In this document: one piece after another, positions 56,535 to 64,000 of the stretch
Layout of the letters: each line of letters starts with the position of its first letter
Position numbering within the stretch: the stretch's first letter is position 1
Assembly (NCBI RefSeq): GCF_963665675.1
Contig: NZ_OY762426.1
Coordinates: 1,116,001-1,180,000 of the forward strand
DNA: 64,000 bases
Direction: 5' to 3'
Origin: an uncultured Methanolobus sp.
GTDB taxonomy: Archaea > Halobacteriota > Methanosarcinia > Methanosarcinales > Methanosarcinaceae
Notes under the pieces: model-generated
What the model was told of the DNA's origin: nothing
The model's database searches: none
Seen by the model: only the letters and a program-made list of their open reading frames with translations
Position numbers and translations under genes: made by a program

Positions 56535-57812
56535 TTAAATTTCTGCTATTGCCCAGCGATCATATTGCTCAGTAATAACCACAGATACTCCATCGCTCCT
56601 TACTGCTGTTGTATCGTTTATCATTGTGAATTTACCCTGATAGCCACCTGTGATAATATTCCCATTCAGGAAAAGTAAGACTATTTCACCATACTCAAAT
56701 GACGGAGCATCTTCAACCCATATGGAATAATCACCCACAGTACCACCATCAACCCTTATTGTCCATTCCTGAGTATCATATGAAGTATCAAGATATCTAT
56801 TTACATGAATTGCAACATCAGTATAAATCATGTCCTCAGTTCCGATTTTCAGTTCACTATCAGATTTATCCGGCCTTTGTCCATCTGGAGTGTTCCATCT
56901 GGACGGATAAGCACCTGTGACAGTTCCTATAATAGTAAGAGAGGATTGGGAGTCCAATTCTTCAATGCTTAGATATTCAGATATTCCTGAAACACCCACA
57001 TTCAACTCTTCATGATCGGAAGCCGATTCAGAGTGAATAAACTCTTCTAATTCTGCCAGATCAATAGAAGAATCAACAATTTCATAGGGAACATTAGCTA
57101 TCTCTATTGATTTATTATCAATAATGCTGACACGGGAAAAACCACCGGAATAGTTATAGAAATAAAGGAAATATCGATAGCCACCAATAAAAGGTTCTTC
57201 GGCTTCTTCCAGTTGATATTGGTCAAGGTCAGAAAGTAGATTCCGGATCCTGGTAATGTCATGTGTGCTTCCGTATTCCCTGCTCAGTCCGTTTACGATT
57301 GAGACTTCAGTCGTTTCGTATGTATTAACCTTTATAAGGGAACTGATACTGTGATTTCCGTCACCCTTTCGCTGGGCAGGCAAATCCAGAGGATTTATGA
57401 GTCCTCTCAGTTCAGTCATATTGATCTGTGTGTTGTTGACCTTATAGAAAACTCCGTTAATCTCCAGGAGATCTTCCTGAATTATGCTTAAATTGGAGAT
57501 TTCAGTTGAATCATGGAAAAACGTAAGAGTATAATAAGTTCTGCCTGAAACAGATTCGAGCCCGATCTCTTCTAAAGAAAGTGTATCAAGAATTTCAATC
57601 AATTGATTTATAGTTGCTTTGTCATCGATTGTGGTAAGTTCACCATTTAATCCATTTCTGGCAGAAACATTTGTGACATTGTAATCGTCAATGCCCGTTA
57701 GCATTGTAACCATATTATTTTCATTTTCGTTCTGCTCGTCCATGCACCCTGAAAAAAAGAGGGTGCTGCACAAAAGAAGGGATACGATCAAACGGTTCAT
57801 TGTTTTATTCAT
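56535..57812 (-). CDS. Lipoprotein paralogue B, unknown function
   Basis: Protein of 425 residues related throughout to paralogue A: lipobox FFSGC, two INxLIxxLDxxxLEE-type units, and the same C-terminal domain (PSRWNTPDGQRPDKSDSELKIGTEDMIYTDVAIHVNRYL...VEDAPSFEYGEIVLLFL...GGYQGKFTMINDTTAVR). ATG 57812 is used; 57800 is possible, whereas TTG 57845 would add unlikely residues. It does not have the shared palindrome upstream. Confidence 0.83.
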   Translation of the reverse strand: MNKTMNRLIVSLLLCSTLFFSGCMDEQNENENNMVTMLTGIDDYNVTNVSARNGLNGELTTIDDKATINQLIEILDTLSLEEIGLESVSGRTYYTLTFFHDSTEISNLSIIQEDLLEINGVFYKVNNTQINMTELRGLINPLDLPAQRKGDGNHSISSLIKVNTYETTEVSIVNGLSREYGSTHDITRIRNLLSDLDQYQLEEAEEPFIGGYRYFLYFYNYSGGFSRVSIIDNKSIEIANVPYEIVDSSIDLAELEEFIHSESASDHEELNVGVSGISEYLSIEELDSQSSLTIIGTVTGAYPSRWNTPDGQRPDKSDSELKIGTEDMIYTDVAIHVNRYLDTSYDTQEWTIRVDGGTVGDYSIWVEDAPSFEYGEIVLLFLNGNIITGGYQGKFTMINDTTAVRSDGVSVVITEQYDRWAIAEI

Positions 57813-57896
57813 TCCAATATCACGACCAACGTTAAAAGAAAACAACTATAATAGTTCAGACTATCATATATTAAAAATTATAGCATCATTTAAAAT

Positions 57897-57919
57897 AATT
57901 ATGGCCATACATCCAACTG
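57897..57919 (+). repeat. Short repeat AATTATGGCCA.A.ATCCAACTG, copy 1
   Basis: Matches 59430-59452 at 21 of 23 bases. The two copies flank the frameshifted secreted-protein gene in the same orientation. Origin unknown. Confidence 0.5.
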
Positions 57920-57924
57920 AAAAA

Positions 57925-57946
57925 CATTACTGCTTAAGCAATAATG
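57925..57946. terminator. 22-bp dyad between lipoprotein B and the frameshifted gene
   Basis: CATTAcTGCTTAAGCAaTAATG is symmetric apart from one pair, and starts 12 bases past the stop of the frameshifted gene (57958). It could be its 3' hairpin or a site for the divergent regulation of lipoprotein B. Confidence 0.4.
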
Positions 57947-57957
57947 TCATTTGAGAG

Positions 57958-59045
57958 TCAATCATCATAACTTATGCGAGGAGAACTTGTCGTGGATAAG
58001 ACCTTCGAAGAAAACAAGCTCTCTCTGAATACACCTGTAGCTGTTACATCCAGTATATTATAAGTCCCACTTCCATGCTGATCTGCACTACAAGTGCTTC
58101 TCGAATGCATAACAACAGTAGACTTTTTAGCAGCATTATTATTGCATGTTAGTTTCCACTCACCAATGTCTGTAATTGAACTGCTGTAGGTCAGAGTAGA
58201 GACGACAGGTTGAGAATATCCCCCATGAATGCTGCTAACACATCACCAAATCTTCCAGGGATTATACTAGTTTCTGTTGTTTTCCTCGTGAATGGCCCGT
58301 TGGGCCAGAAGTCGAATAACTGTGCGTTTCCAAGTGTTCCACTTGACCATTCATGGTAAAGACGGCAAACATCATTTTTCCATGGTGATCCAGGCCAAGC
58401 TTTATAACCCGGTTCCATTGAAAATTCCTGAACAATGACAAAACAATCTGACGTACTACTACTATCATTCATAAGCACATATAACTCATAATTGTTTGTT
58501 ACTCCTCCATATGGATTCTTGTAATAAGAAGAGCAGGAGTGTAATGATTTTCTCCATTCTTCTCTGCTTTCAGAAGAAAGTAAATAATCACTGGCCTGAT
58601 TTGCATAGTTTATTTTTTTGTTTTCATCAAAATCTACTACCTGATCATGATACCACTTTTTAGCTTCCTCATGAATCACAGAAACAGATTCATTATCTTC
58701 TGCAATACCTACATACTGACTTGCCGTTCCATCACCATTGATCTTGAAACAATAAGCCACGATTTCCCCACTTTTCGGGATTTCAGGCACAGAATAGGTA
58801 GCGGAAATAATTGAAATTCCCTTCTCTGTTTTATATTCACTGATAACTTGATTTCTAATAGAATCCAGATCTTCCAGTGAAAGAGAGGTTGAAAAATTTA
58901 CAGAGATGCATGCATATTTCATATCCCCATATGAGTTAACAACACAGTCCTTCAGTTCCGTGGTTTCAGAACTAGTAGCTGTTGCCGGCAACATACTCAC
59001 TGTCAGAAGAACAGCTAACATCAGAGCATATATAATTCTATTTCA
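57958..59045 (-). pseudogene. Secreted protein gene with two frameshifts
   Basis: Main frame 59021-58191 codes for 276 residues with a signal-like start (MLAVLLTVSMLPATATSS) and a cysteine-rich secreted domain. At ATGGGGGAT (about 58219) a one-base shift continues an equally protein-like frame (GYSQPVVSTLTYSSSITDIGEWKLTCNN...SPRISYDD) to TGA at 57958, as if a six-G run had lost a G. Upstream, the frame extends NRIIYALM back to ATGAAATAGAATT at 59045, where two A appear lost from ATGAAAAATAGA. Both lesions are in homopolymers. Decayed or phase-variable; the short product from 59021 may still be made. Family not recognised. Confidence 0.75.
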
Positions 59046-59529
59046 TGCGTCATCGGTTAAGAGAAGAATCGTGATAAATAGCATGTAGTTTCATAACTTC
59101 ATCAAAAACATACCAGTGATAAAACCAGTAGTATGAGATTACTTAACAGTTAAATTCTGTAAGTTAAGGTAGTTGTTATTGTCCAAAAACATTAGCAATA
59201 AGTAAATAAAACTCCTTAACCGAAGACACATGAATTCTATTTTTGTTCATTATTATTACCTCTTAGCTGTTCACAAAAAGCAATGGCACACAATTTTAAA
59301 GTAAACTAGAACAAACATGCGTTTGCCTCCGGGCGCCAAGAGGTTCAAGCACACCCCATAAAAATAAAGATAGAAACTCACCATATATTTATGATGTTTT
59401 ATGAATAAATAAACTTGATAGAATTTAAGAATTATGGCCAAATATCCAACTGGGAAATTGTTGACAACATACTAATGAAATAAAACGAAAACCAAATTAA
59501 ATATATAAGATTGATGTTTTGTAAAAGAA
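59046..59529. other. Intergenic region upstream of the frameshifted gene
   Basis: AT-rich and without a supported gene. A GC-rich patch GCCTCCGGGCGCCAAGAGGTTCAAG occurs near 59325-59350, but no cloverleaf can be folded. It also holds the second copy of the 23-bp repeat (59430-59452). Confidence 0.45.
59430..59452 (+). repeat. Short repeat AATTATGGCCA.A.ATCCAACTG, copy 2
   Basis: Partner of 57897-57919, two mismatches in 23 bases, same orientation. Confidence 0.5.
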
Positions 59530-59530
59530 T

Positions 59531-59776
59531 ATGGATGAAACAATAATAAATTCACTTCTTTTGATAGGAGTGGGTACTCTTGATCTGTATTATGCTACAA
59601 AATTCCTAAAAGACCCTGAGTATGTACAAAAATATGTAGAAACAAGCTCAAAAGCATATCTCTGGAAAAAAGCATTTGGTCCTGAAAAAACAACCAAACT
59701 CATAAAAAGTTTTTTGGCCCCATTAGTGACTGTACTGGGTATCGTGTTCATATACCTAGGACTTCGGATATATTGA
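59531..59776 (+). CDS. Small two-helix membrane protein
   Basis: Protein of 81 residues with hydrophobic segments at both ends (SLLLIGVGTLDLYYATKFL and FLAPLVTVLGIVFIYLGLRIY) and a charged middle. No clear Shine-Dalgarno. Unrecognised, possibly specific to methanogens. Confidence 0.65.
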   Translation: MDETIINSLLLIGVGTLDLYYATKFLKDPEYVQKYVETSSKAYLWKKAFGPEKTTKLIKSFLAPLVTVLGIVFIYLGLRIY

Positions 59777-59818
59777 ATATATTACATGTGAGGTTTTTAA
59801 TCGGCTGTTTTTCTTTTC

Positions 59819-60442
59819 TTACCCAACCAGTTTCTTCGCAATCTCCGCAACATGCCTGCCCTGAAACCTCGCAATTGCAAGTTCATTCTCGCTGGGATGC
59901 CTGGTATCAGGACCGTTGCCTGCAATTGTAGAAGCACCATAAGGACTTCCACCTGTAATCTCATCAAGGGTTGTCTGTCTTGTTTCGGAATACGGCACAC
60001 CTACTATAACCATTCCATGGTGCAGCAGTGTTGTATGGAAACTCAGTATTGTGGATTCCTGTCCACCATGCTGTGTGCTGCTGGAGGTGAAAACACTTCC
60101 CACTTTCCCGACAAGTGCACCTTTAGCCCAGATGCCACCGGTCATATCAAGAAAAGCACGCATCTGTGCAGCCATCATTCCAAACCTTGTCGGTGTTCCG
60201 AAGATGATTGCATCTGCTTCAGCAAGATTGTCAACTGTTGCAACAGGGATGTGTTCAAAACTCTTTTTGGATTCACTTGCCCCCATCTTTTCTAAGATTT
60301 CCGGGGTGAATGTTTCCTGAATCTGGAAAACTCCCACATCCGCACCTTCCACTTCCCTTGCGCCTTCAGCTACTGCTTCTGCCATGCTATAATTATGTCC
60401 GTACAAACTGTAAAATATCACATTTATTTTCATCATTCCCAC
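59819..60442 (-). CDS. wrbA: NAD(P)H:quinone oxidoreductase WrbA
   Basis: Flavodoxin-like protein of 207 residues: [21 protein letters not shown] binds the FMN phosphate; [51 protein letters not shown] and [25 protein letters not shown] are signature blocks of WrbA. It reduces quinones by two electrons and helps against oxidative stress. Met at codon 4 (MKINVIFYS) is the likely true start. Confidence 0.94.
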   Translation of the reverse strand: MGMMKINVIFYSLYGHNYSMAEAVAEGAREVEGADVGVFQIQETFTPEILEKMGASESKKSFEHIPVATVDNLAEADAIIFGTPTRFGMMAAQMRAFLDMTGGIWAKGALVGKVGSVFTSSSTQHGGQESTILSFHTTLLHHGMVIVGVPYSETRQTTLDEITGGSPYGASTIAGNGPDTRHPSENELAIARFQGRHVAEIAKKLVG

Positions 60443-60639
60443 CTTTAAAAATTTCTCTTTTAAAACAATTGAAGTGATAGATTATGTGTTAATGACATCA
60501 TAAGTATTTTTCCAGACATTTATCCAAAGCAATTACTATAAATAGCATATGTTAGATATAGATATCATAATGTTATATAAATTACATTTTATGTTAGAAT
60601 TAATTAAAGCTAATCAAAACTAAAAATAAAGGAAAAATC

Positions 60640-61035
60640 ATGGCAAAAATTGAAAAATACACAAAAATAAGCTACACAATTGCTTTAATACTGATATTAA
60701 TAGGCATATTCATGGTTGCGTTTCAGGAACAATACCAGGCTTTTGGGACCGGATTCATAAATATAGGATCTGTTATAATAGTTATGACCTTCATTAAAGC
60801 AAGAAGATACCGCAACGGGCCTGCTAAAGATGAAAGAACAATCAAGATAGGTGCTTACGGACTTTCATATTCATGGTTAATAACGCTCATTCTGATATCC
60901 CTGCTATTCTGGGTGGAAGAATTTGAAATTGTACAGTTAACAGTGAAAGAAGTACTGGCAATTCTTATGATAACAATGATAGTAACCGCAAAAGGCATCC
61001 AATGGTATCTTTTCAGAAAAGGAGATATCGAATAA
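60640..61035 (+). CDS. DUF2178-like membrane protein
   Basis: Protein of 131 residues with four helices and the short motif [17 protein letters not shown] between helices 2 and 3, typical of DUF2178. In archaea such genes commonly adjoin a small Xre-type regulator, as here (next gene starts 23 bp downstream). The pair may sense an envelope state, which is untested. Confidence 0.8.
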   Translation: MAKIEKYTKISYTIALILILIGIFMVAFQEQYQAFGTGFINIGSVIIVMTFIKARRYRNGPAKDERTIKIGAYGLSYSWLITLILISLLFWVEEFEIVQLTVKEVLAILMITMIVTAKGIQWYLFRKGDIE

Positions 61036-61058
61036 GAACAAAAGTCAGGACTGATAGG

Positions 61059-61265
61059 ATGAAAACAAGAATCAAGGAACTTCGGGCCAGATACGACCTG
61101 ACCCAGGAGGACCTTGCCAAAAAAGTGGGTGCCCGGAGGGAAACTATCGGTTTTCTGGAAAAAGGGAAATATAATCCCTCACTAAAACTTGCATATAAAG
61201 TAGCAACGGCACTTGAAACTACGATTGACGAGCTATTCATATTTGATGAAACAGACCTTGAGTGA
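61059..61265 (+). CDS. Small Xre-family HTH regulator paired with DUF2178
   Basis: Regulator of 68 residues consisting of one Cro/CI-type HTH ([45 protein letters not shown]). ATG 61059 follows GATAGG; the upstream frame from 61002 overlaps the previous gene and is unnecessary. Followed 15 bp later by the ModE-like gene, so three regulators/membrane genes may be one transcript. Confidence 0.88.
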   Translation: MKTRIKELRARYDLTQEDLAKKVGARRETIGFLEKGKYNPSLKLAYKVATALETTIDELFIFDETDLE

Positions 61266-61280
61266 CAAAGGAAGATAAGC

Positions 61281-61841
61281 ATGGAAGCAAAAACTAAAGT
61301 ATGGCTTGCAGAGGATGGAAAACCTATTATTGGCGGAGGAAAAGTTAAACTTCTTAAAGCTATTGACGAGGAAAGATCGCTTAGGAAAGCCTGTATGAAA
61401 GTAGATATATCCTACAAGCATGCATGGAATGTCCTCAACAAGATGAGCGAGAGGCTGGGGAAGGATGTTGTCACAACTGTTCGGGGCGGAAAGAATCAGG
61501 GAACATTCCTTACCGATGAAGGACGAAGGCTAATTAAGGAATATGAAATGAACAGGAAATTCATCAACAATACAATGGAAGATGAAGGTTCCTGGGAAAG
61601 TCTGGGACTTGCTATTTCGGCACGAAATAAAATCCCTGCAAAAGTGGTCAGTGTGGAGAAGGATGGACTTGTGGCAAAAATCAGACTGGAAATAGATCCG
61701 TCGACACTCACATCAATTATAACATCAGAAGCGGTTGAGCGACTAGATATAAAAGAAGGTGATGACGTGTTTGCAATAGTCAAGTCAACGGAAGTGCTTA
61801 TTGGAAAAAATAAAAATAAGCAAGTAGAAACTCCGGATTAA
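61281..61841 (+). CDS. modE: ModE-like molybdate/tungstate-responsive regulator
   Basis: Protein of 186 residues: an N-terminal LysR-like winged helix (GGGKVKLLKAIDEERSLRKACMKVDISYKHAWNVLNKM) and a C-terminal Mop domain (SARNKIPAKVVSVEKDGLVAKIRLEI...LTSIITSEAVERLDIKEGDDVFAIVKSTEVLI) that binds molybdate or tungstate. Methanogens use these metals in formylmethanofuran dehydrogenase. It contains one Mop unit, not the two of E. coli ModE. Confidence 0.92.
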   Translation: MEAKTKVWLAEDGKPIIGGGKVKLLKAIDEERSLRKACMKVDISYKHAWNVLNKMSERLGKDVVTTVRGGKNQGTFLTDEGRRLIKEYEMNRKFINNTMEDEGSWESLGLAISARNKIPAKVVSVEKDGLVAKIRLEIDPSTLTSIITSEAVERLDIKEGDDVFAIVKSTEVLIGKNKNKQVETPD

Positions 61842-61964
61842 AGAAACAAACCTTCAAAAACCGTATATACATTCAATACTTATATACTAACGCTCAAAAG
61901 TTAATCATACAAATTAAATCTGCAACAAAAAGTCGATACTTGTTGTTCCATTTGGGAAGTAATC

Positions 61965-62186
61965 ATGAGAAATAAAGATGATTTTTCGTGGGAGAACGGC
62001 AAAATCAAAAACGGTGACACACTGGGAAGGATAGTAGCAATTCCTCCCCGGGACGATTTGGAGCCGGAATCTTTCTACGAAAAAAGCAAAGAACAGATAT
62101 ATGAAGAGAAGGCAGACATGGTAGCTGACGAGTTCAAGGAAAAAATGACAGAGATACTGTCAAGAGAACTCTTCCGAAGGCACTAA
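61965..62186 (+). CDS. Hypothetical 73-residue protein
   Basis: Soluble, highly charged, helical toward the C terminus (YEEKADMVADEFKEKMTEILSRELFRRH). ATG 61965 follows GGGAAG closely. No family recognised. Ends three bases before the convergent permease gene. Confidence 0.65.
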   Translation: MRNKDDFSWENGKIKNGDTLGRIVAIPPRDDLEPESFYEKSKEQIYEEKADMVADEFKEKMTEILSRELFRRH

Positions 62187-62189
62187 AAA

Positions 62190-63320
62190 TCAGCATTTTT
62201 TCTGTTTTCTTTGTTTGTAGATACCATTGATGATAAAAGGAATCAACACTAGTGCAAACCCTGTTTTTATCCAGGGAGCAAGCACCTCGCTTGTACTTCC
62301 TGCAATAGACGATGCTTCAATGCCAAGTCTGAAATAGATAGTGTCCAGCAGTAAACCAAATGCAAGAGAACATACTGCAATCATAGAAAGATATATTGCT
62401 GCGCTTCTTTTACCCAGAAATTTTGTAACCATTGTAATAGTTGCCGCATTGGTTGCAGGGCCTGCAAGAAGAAATACAAATGCAGTACCCGGACTCATTC
62501 CCTTTGCCACCAGGGCAGCAGCAAGAGGAGTTGAGGCTGTGGCACATATATAAAGCGGAATACCTACTACCAGCATGAGCAGCATAGAGAAAACTCCACC
62601 TCCAAGGTAATCACCTACCACCTCATCGGGTATTGCAAAAGAGATTGCTCCTGCTACCAGTATACCTACGATGAGCCATCCTGAAATATCCCCCAGCAGT
62701 TCTACAAAAGAATATCTCAAAGATTCCTTTATTTTGGTTAATGCCGAAGCATCCTCAACTGTTGCCGTACCCGAACTGCATGAGCAGGAGGAATCACTGC
62801 ATGAAAGTGCCTGCATCAAAGCAATTGAACCGCGATCATATGACAGAAGGGTCTTTTTGGAAACTTTTCTTTCACCAATTCTCTCGCCAATGATATTTTC
62901 TGCAACTCCGGTAAACAAAGCAGTTGTCATACTTGCTATCGGACGAAAAACGGTCATTATCGGATCAAGCAGGGCATAAGTTATGGCAATTGAGTCTACA
63001 CCAGTTTCCGGCGTGGATATAAGGAACGAAAGTGTTGCACCCTTGGTAGCTCCCCGGTTCTTTAACGAAAGCGCGGTTGGAACCACACCGCATGAGCACA
63101 ACGGCAATGGGATTCCTATCAGTGAAGCATTGAAAGCTGATCTGAACTTACCTGCGGATTTCCCCAGGTACTTGAGAATTTTTTCATCCGGAACAAGTGC
63201 GTGCAATAGTCCGGCAACTGCAAATCCGAGGAAAAGATACGGTGCTGCCTCTTCCAGCAGTTCCCATGACTCTGCAAGAATTCCATATATGAGAGAGAAA
63301 ATTGAATCGATCAGTGCCAT
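62190..63320 (-). CDS. SO_0444-type permease (DUF318), probable metal efflux
   Basis: Membrane protein of 376 residues with two blocks of about four to five helices. The signature PLPLCSCGVVPTALSLKNRGATKGATLSFLISTPETGVDS closes the first block. The central loop is Cys/Ser-rich (ALSCSDSSCSCSSG), a probable metal chelator. The family includes Cu/Zn efflux proteins and is kin to ArsP. Its start overlaps the last base of the ArsR gene, so the repressor controls it. Confidence 0.88.
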   Translation of the reverse strand: MALIDSIFSLIYGILAESWELLEEAAPYLFLGFAVAGLLHALVPDEKILKYLGKSAGKFRSAFNASLIGIPLPLCSCGVVPTALSLKNRGATKGATLSFLISTPETGVDSIAITYALLDPIMTVFRPIASMTTALFTGVAENIIGERIGERKVSKKTLLSYDRGSIALMQALSCSDSSCSCSSGTATVEDASALTKIKESLRYSFVELLGDISGWLIVGILVAGAISFAIPDEVVGDYLGGGVFSMLLMLVVGIPLYICATASTPLAAALVAKGMSPGTAFVFLLAGPATNAATITMVTKFLGKRSAAIYLSMIAVCSLAFGLLLDTIYFRLGIEASSIAGSTSEVLAPWIKTGFALVLIPFIINGIYKQRKQKKC

Positions 63321-63676
63321 TATTTATTCTCCTCCACGTGTTCACGGCACATAGACATGAGCAATTCAACGTGCTCATCCGCAATGTAATAAACAGCAAA
63401 TTTCCCTTCTTTCCTGACCCTTACAAGATCAAGTTGCCTCAGGTTTTTCAGACTATGGGATATTGCAGACTGACTGATTCCCAGAGCACCTTCGATCGCT
63501 TTGACACAGAGATCACCCTGAAGCAAAAGGAATAATATCTTCAGGCGGGTTGTGCACTGGAGTGCATTGAATATCCTGCACATTGAAGAGATAGACTCTT
63601 CAGAAGGGAGATTACCGGACCTGTCTTCGAGGCTTCCCAGATCAGCGCAGATATGTTCCGAATTATCCATGAACAT
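63320..63676 (-). CDS. ArsR/SmtB-family zinc-type repressor
   Basis: Winged-helix protein of 118 residues. The recognition helix is GISQSAISHSLKNLRQLDLV. The last helix carries D-x-H-x10-H-x2-E (DEHVELLMSMCREHVEE), exactly the alpha-5 zinc site of SmtB/CzrA. It should therefore respond to zinc (or cobalt), matching the efflux permease that it overlaps by one base. Met at codon 3 is an alternative start. Confidence 0.92.
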   Translation of the reverse strand: MFMDNSEHICADLGSLEDRSGNLPSEESISSMCRIFNALQCTTRLKILFLLLQGDLCVKAIEGALGISQSAISHSLKNLRQLDLVRVRKEGKFAVYYIADEHVELLMSMCREHVEENK

Positions 63677-63711
63677 ATGAACACATGCTCATATATTAAT
63701 GTGACCCTTAT

Positions 63712-64000
63712 TCAAAATATCAGGCATGATATAGCCAGAATAAAATAAAGAACAAACAGACAATAATCCCTGTTTCTGAAATTCAATGCATGGATTGAAC
63801 TGCGGCCCTGACCTGTATAGCAACGACTCTCCATTGCCAGAGCAACTTCATCCACCGACCTGAGTGAAATTCTTACAAGCGGCACCACAAGGGACAAAAT
63901 TGCTTTTACGGGTTCTTTTCTGGTATCCAGACCCCTTGATAATTGTGCATCCCGCAAATCCTTGAAATTATCATACATCATTGGTACAAAATAAAGTGAC
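63712..64000 (-). CDS. EcfT/CbiQ-like transporter component, 5' partial
   Basis: C-terminal part of an ECF coupling protein. The frame is open to the window edge and reads SLYFVPMMYDNFKDLRDAQLSRGL, then LVVPLVRISLRSVDEVALAMESRCYTGQGRS and a last helix. The two Arg-Gly/Arg-x-Tyr type motifs correspond to the coupling helices that contact the ATPases. Its start is outside the window, so the cargo is unknown. ArsR follows 36 bases downstream. Confidence 0.82.
   Translation of the reverse strand, partial: SLYFVPMMYDNFKDLRDAQLSRGLDTRKEPVKAILSLVVPLVRISLRSVDEVALAMESRCYTGQGRSSIHALNFRNRDYCLFVLYFILAISCLIF

Noticed and set aside
59320..59360. Possible tRNA 3' half (GAGGTTCAAGCACACC)
   Set aside because: No matching T-arm stem, anticodon arm or acceptor stem can be paired; the surroundings are AT-rich.

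Overview
The window is a chromosome segment of a methanogenic archaeon of the family Methanosarcinaceae. It looks like a mesophilic, methylotrophic, Methanolobus/Methanococcoides-like organism; the genus is an inference. The call rests on archaeal information-processing genes (radA, cdc48, aIF1, TRAM protein, NreA, archaeal CoaD) lying beside bacterial-type mutS/mutL. It is also supported by a CbiMNQO cobalt/nickel uptake system with anaerobic corrin genes (cbiD, cbiE), a PEF-CTERM surface protein, NikR, ModE, and AT-rich spacers with TATA boxes. No rRNA, convincing tRNA or CRISPR array is visible.

Layout. 0-15.7 kb is mostly core: a P-type ATPase (5' end outside the window), hemerythrin, ArsR, NikR, purC, an FAD oxidoreductase, a PiT/DUF47 phosphate pair, an iscS-iscU-HTH-nreA operon, aIF1, DUF192, purL, a flavoprotein and a TRAM protein. 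16-26.8 kb holds a 12-unit HEAT-like repeat protein, cdc48 with a PRC-barrel gene, a HAD phosphatase, radA, coaD, an endonuclease IV and a NicO-type metal transporter. 27-35.3 kb is accessory and scarred. It has a decayed CDF transporter (in-frame TAG plus internal deletion), a second orphan cbiO next to a cbiQ remnant, a MITE-like element, a MarR regulator, and a tandem triplication of a 54-residue Cys-rich knuckle protein with two diverged relatives. 35.4-40.6 kb is cobalt/nickel uptake (cbiMNQO) and cbiDE. 40.6-46.9 kb is mutL, an MFS exporter and mutS; mutL and mutS share a 28-bp upstream element.

47-59 kb encodes the cell surface: a PEF-CTERM protein, small membrane proteins, an IS1-family element with an A7C frameshift site, a thioester-containing alpha-2-macroglobulin lipoprotein, two paralogous lipoproteins and a frameshifted secreted protein. 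The macroglobulin and the adjacent lipoprotein share an almost identical 70-bp promoter with a 22-bp palindrome. 59.5-64 kb contains WrbA, a DUF2178/HTH pair, ModE, and a zinc-type ArsR with an SO_0444-type permease. The window ends inside an EcfT/CbiQ-like gene.

The observations I rate highest are the shared macroglobulin/lipoprotein operator, the 192-bp-period triplication of the knuckle gene with its degraded outlier, the mutL/mutS common element, and a recurring arrangement in which a perfect hairpin brackets the stop codon (purL, DUF47, nfo, hemerythrin). All functions are read from sequence motifs and family knowledge; no searches were run.
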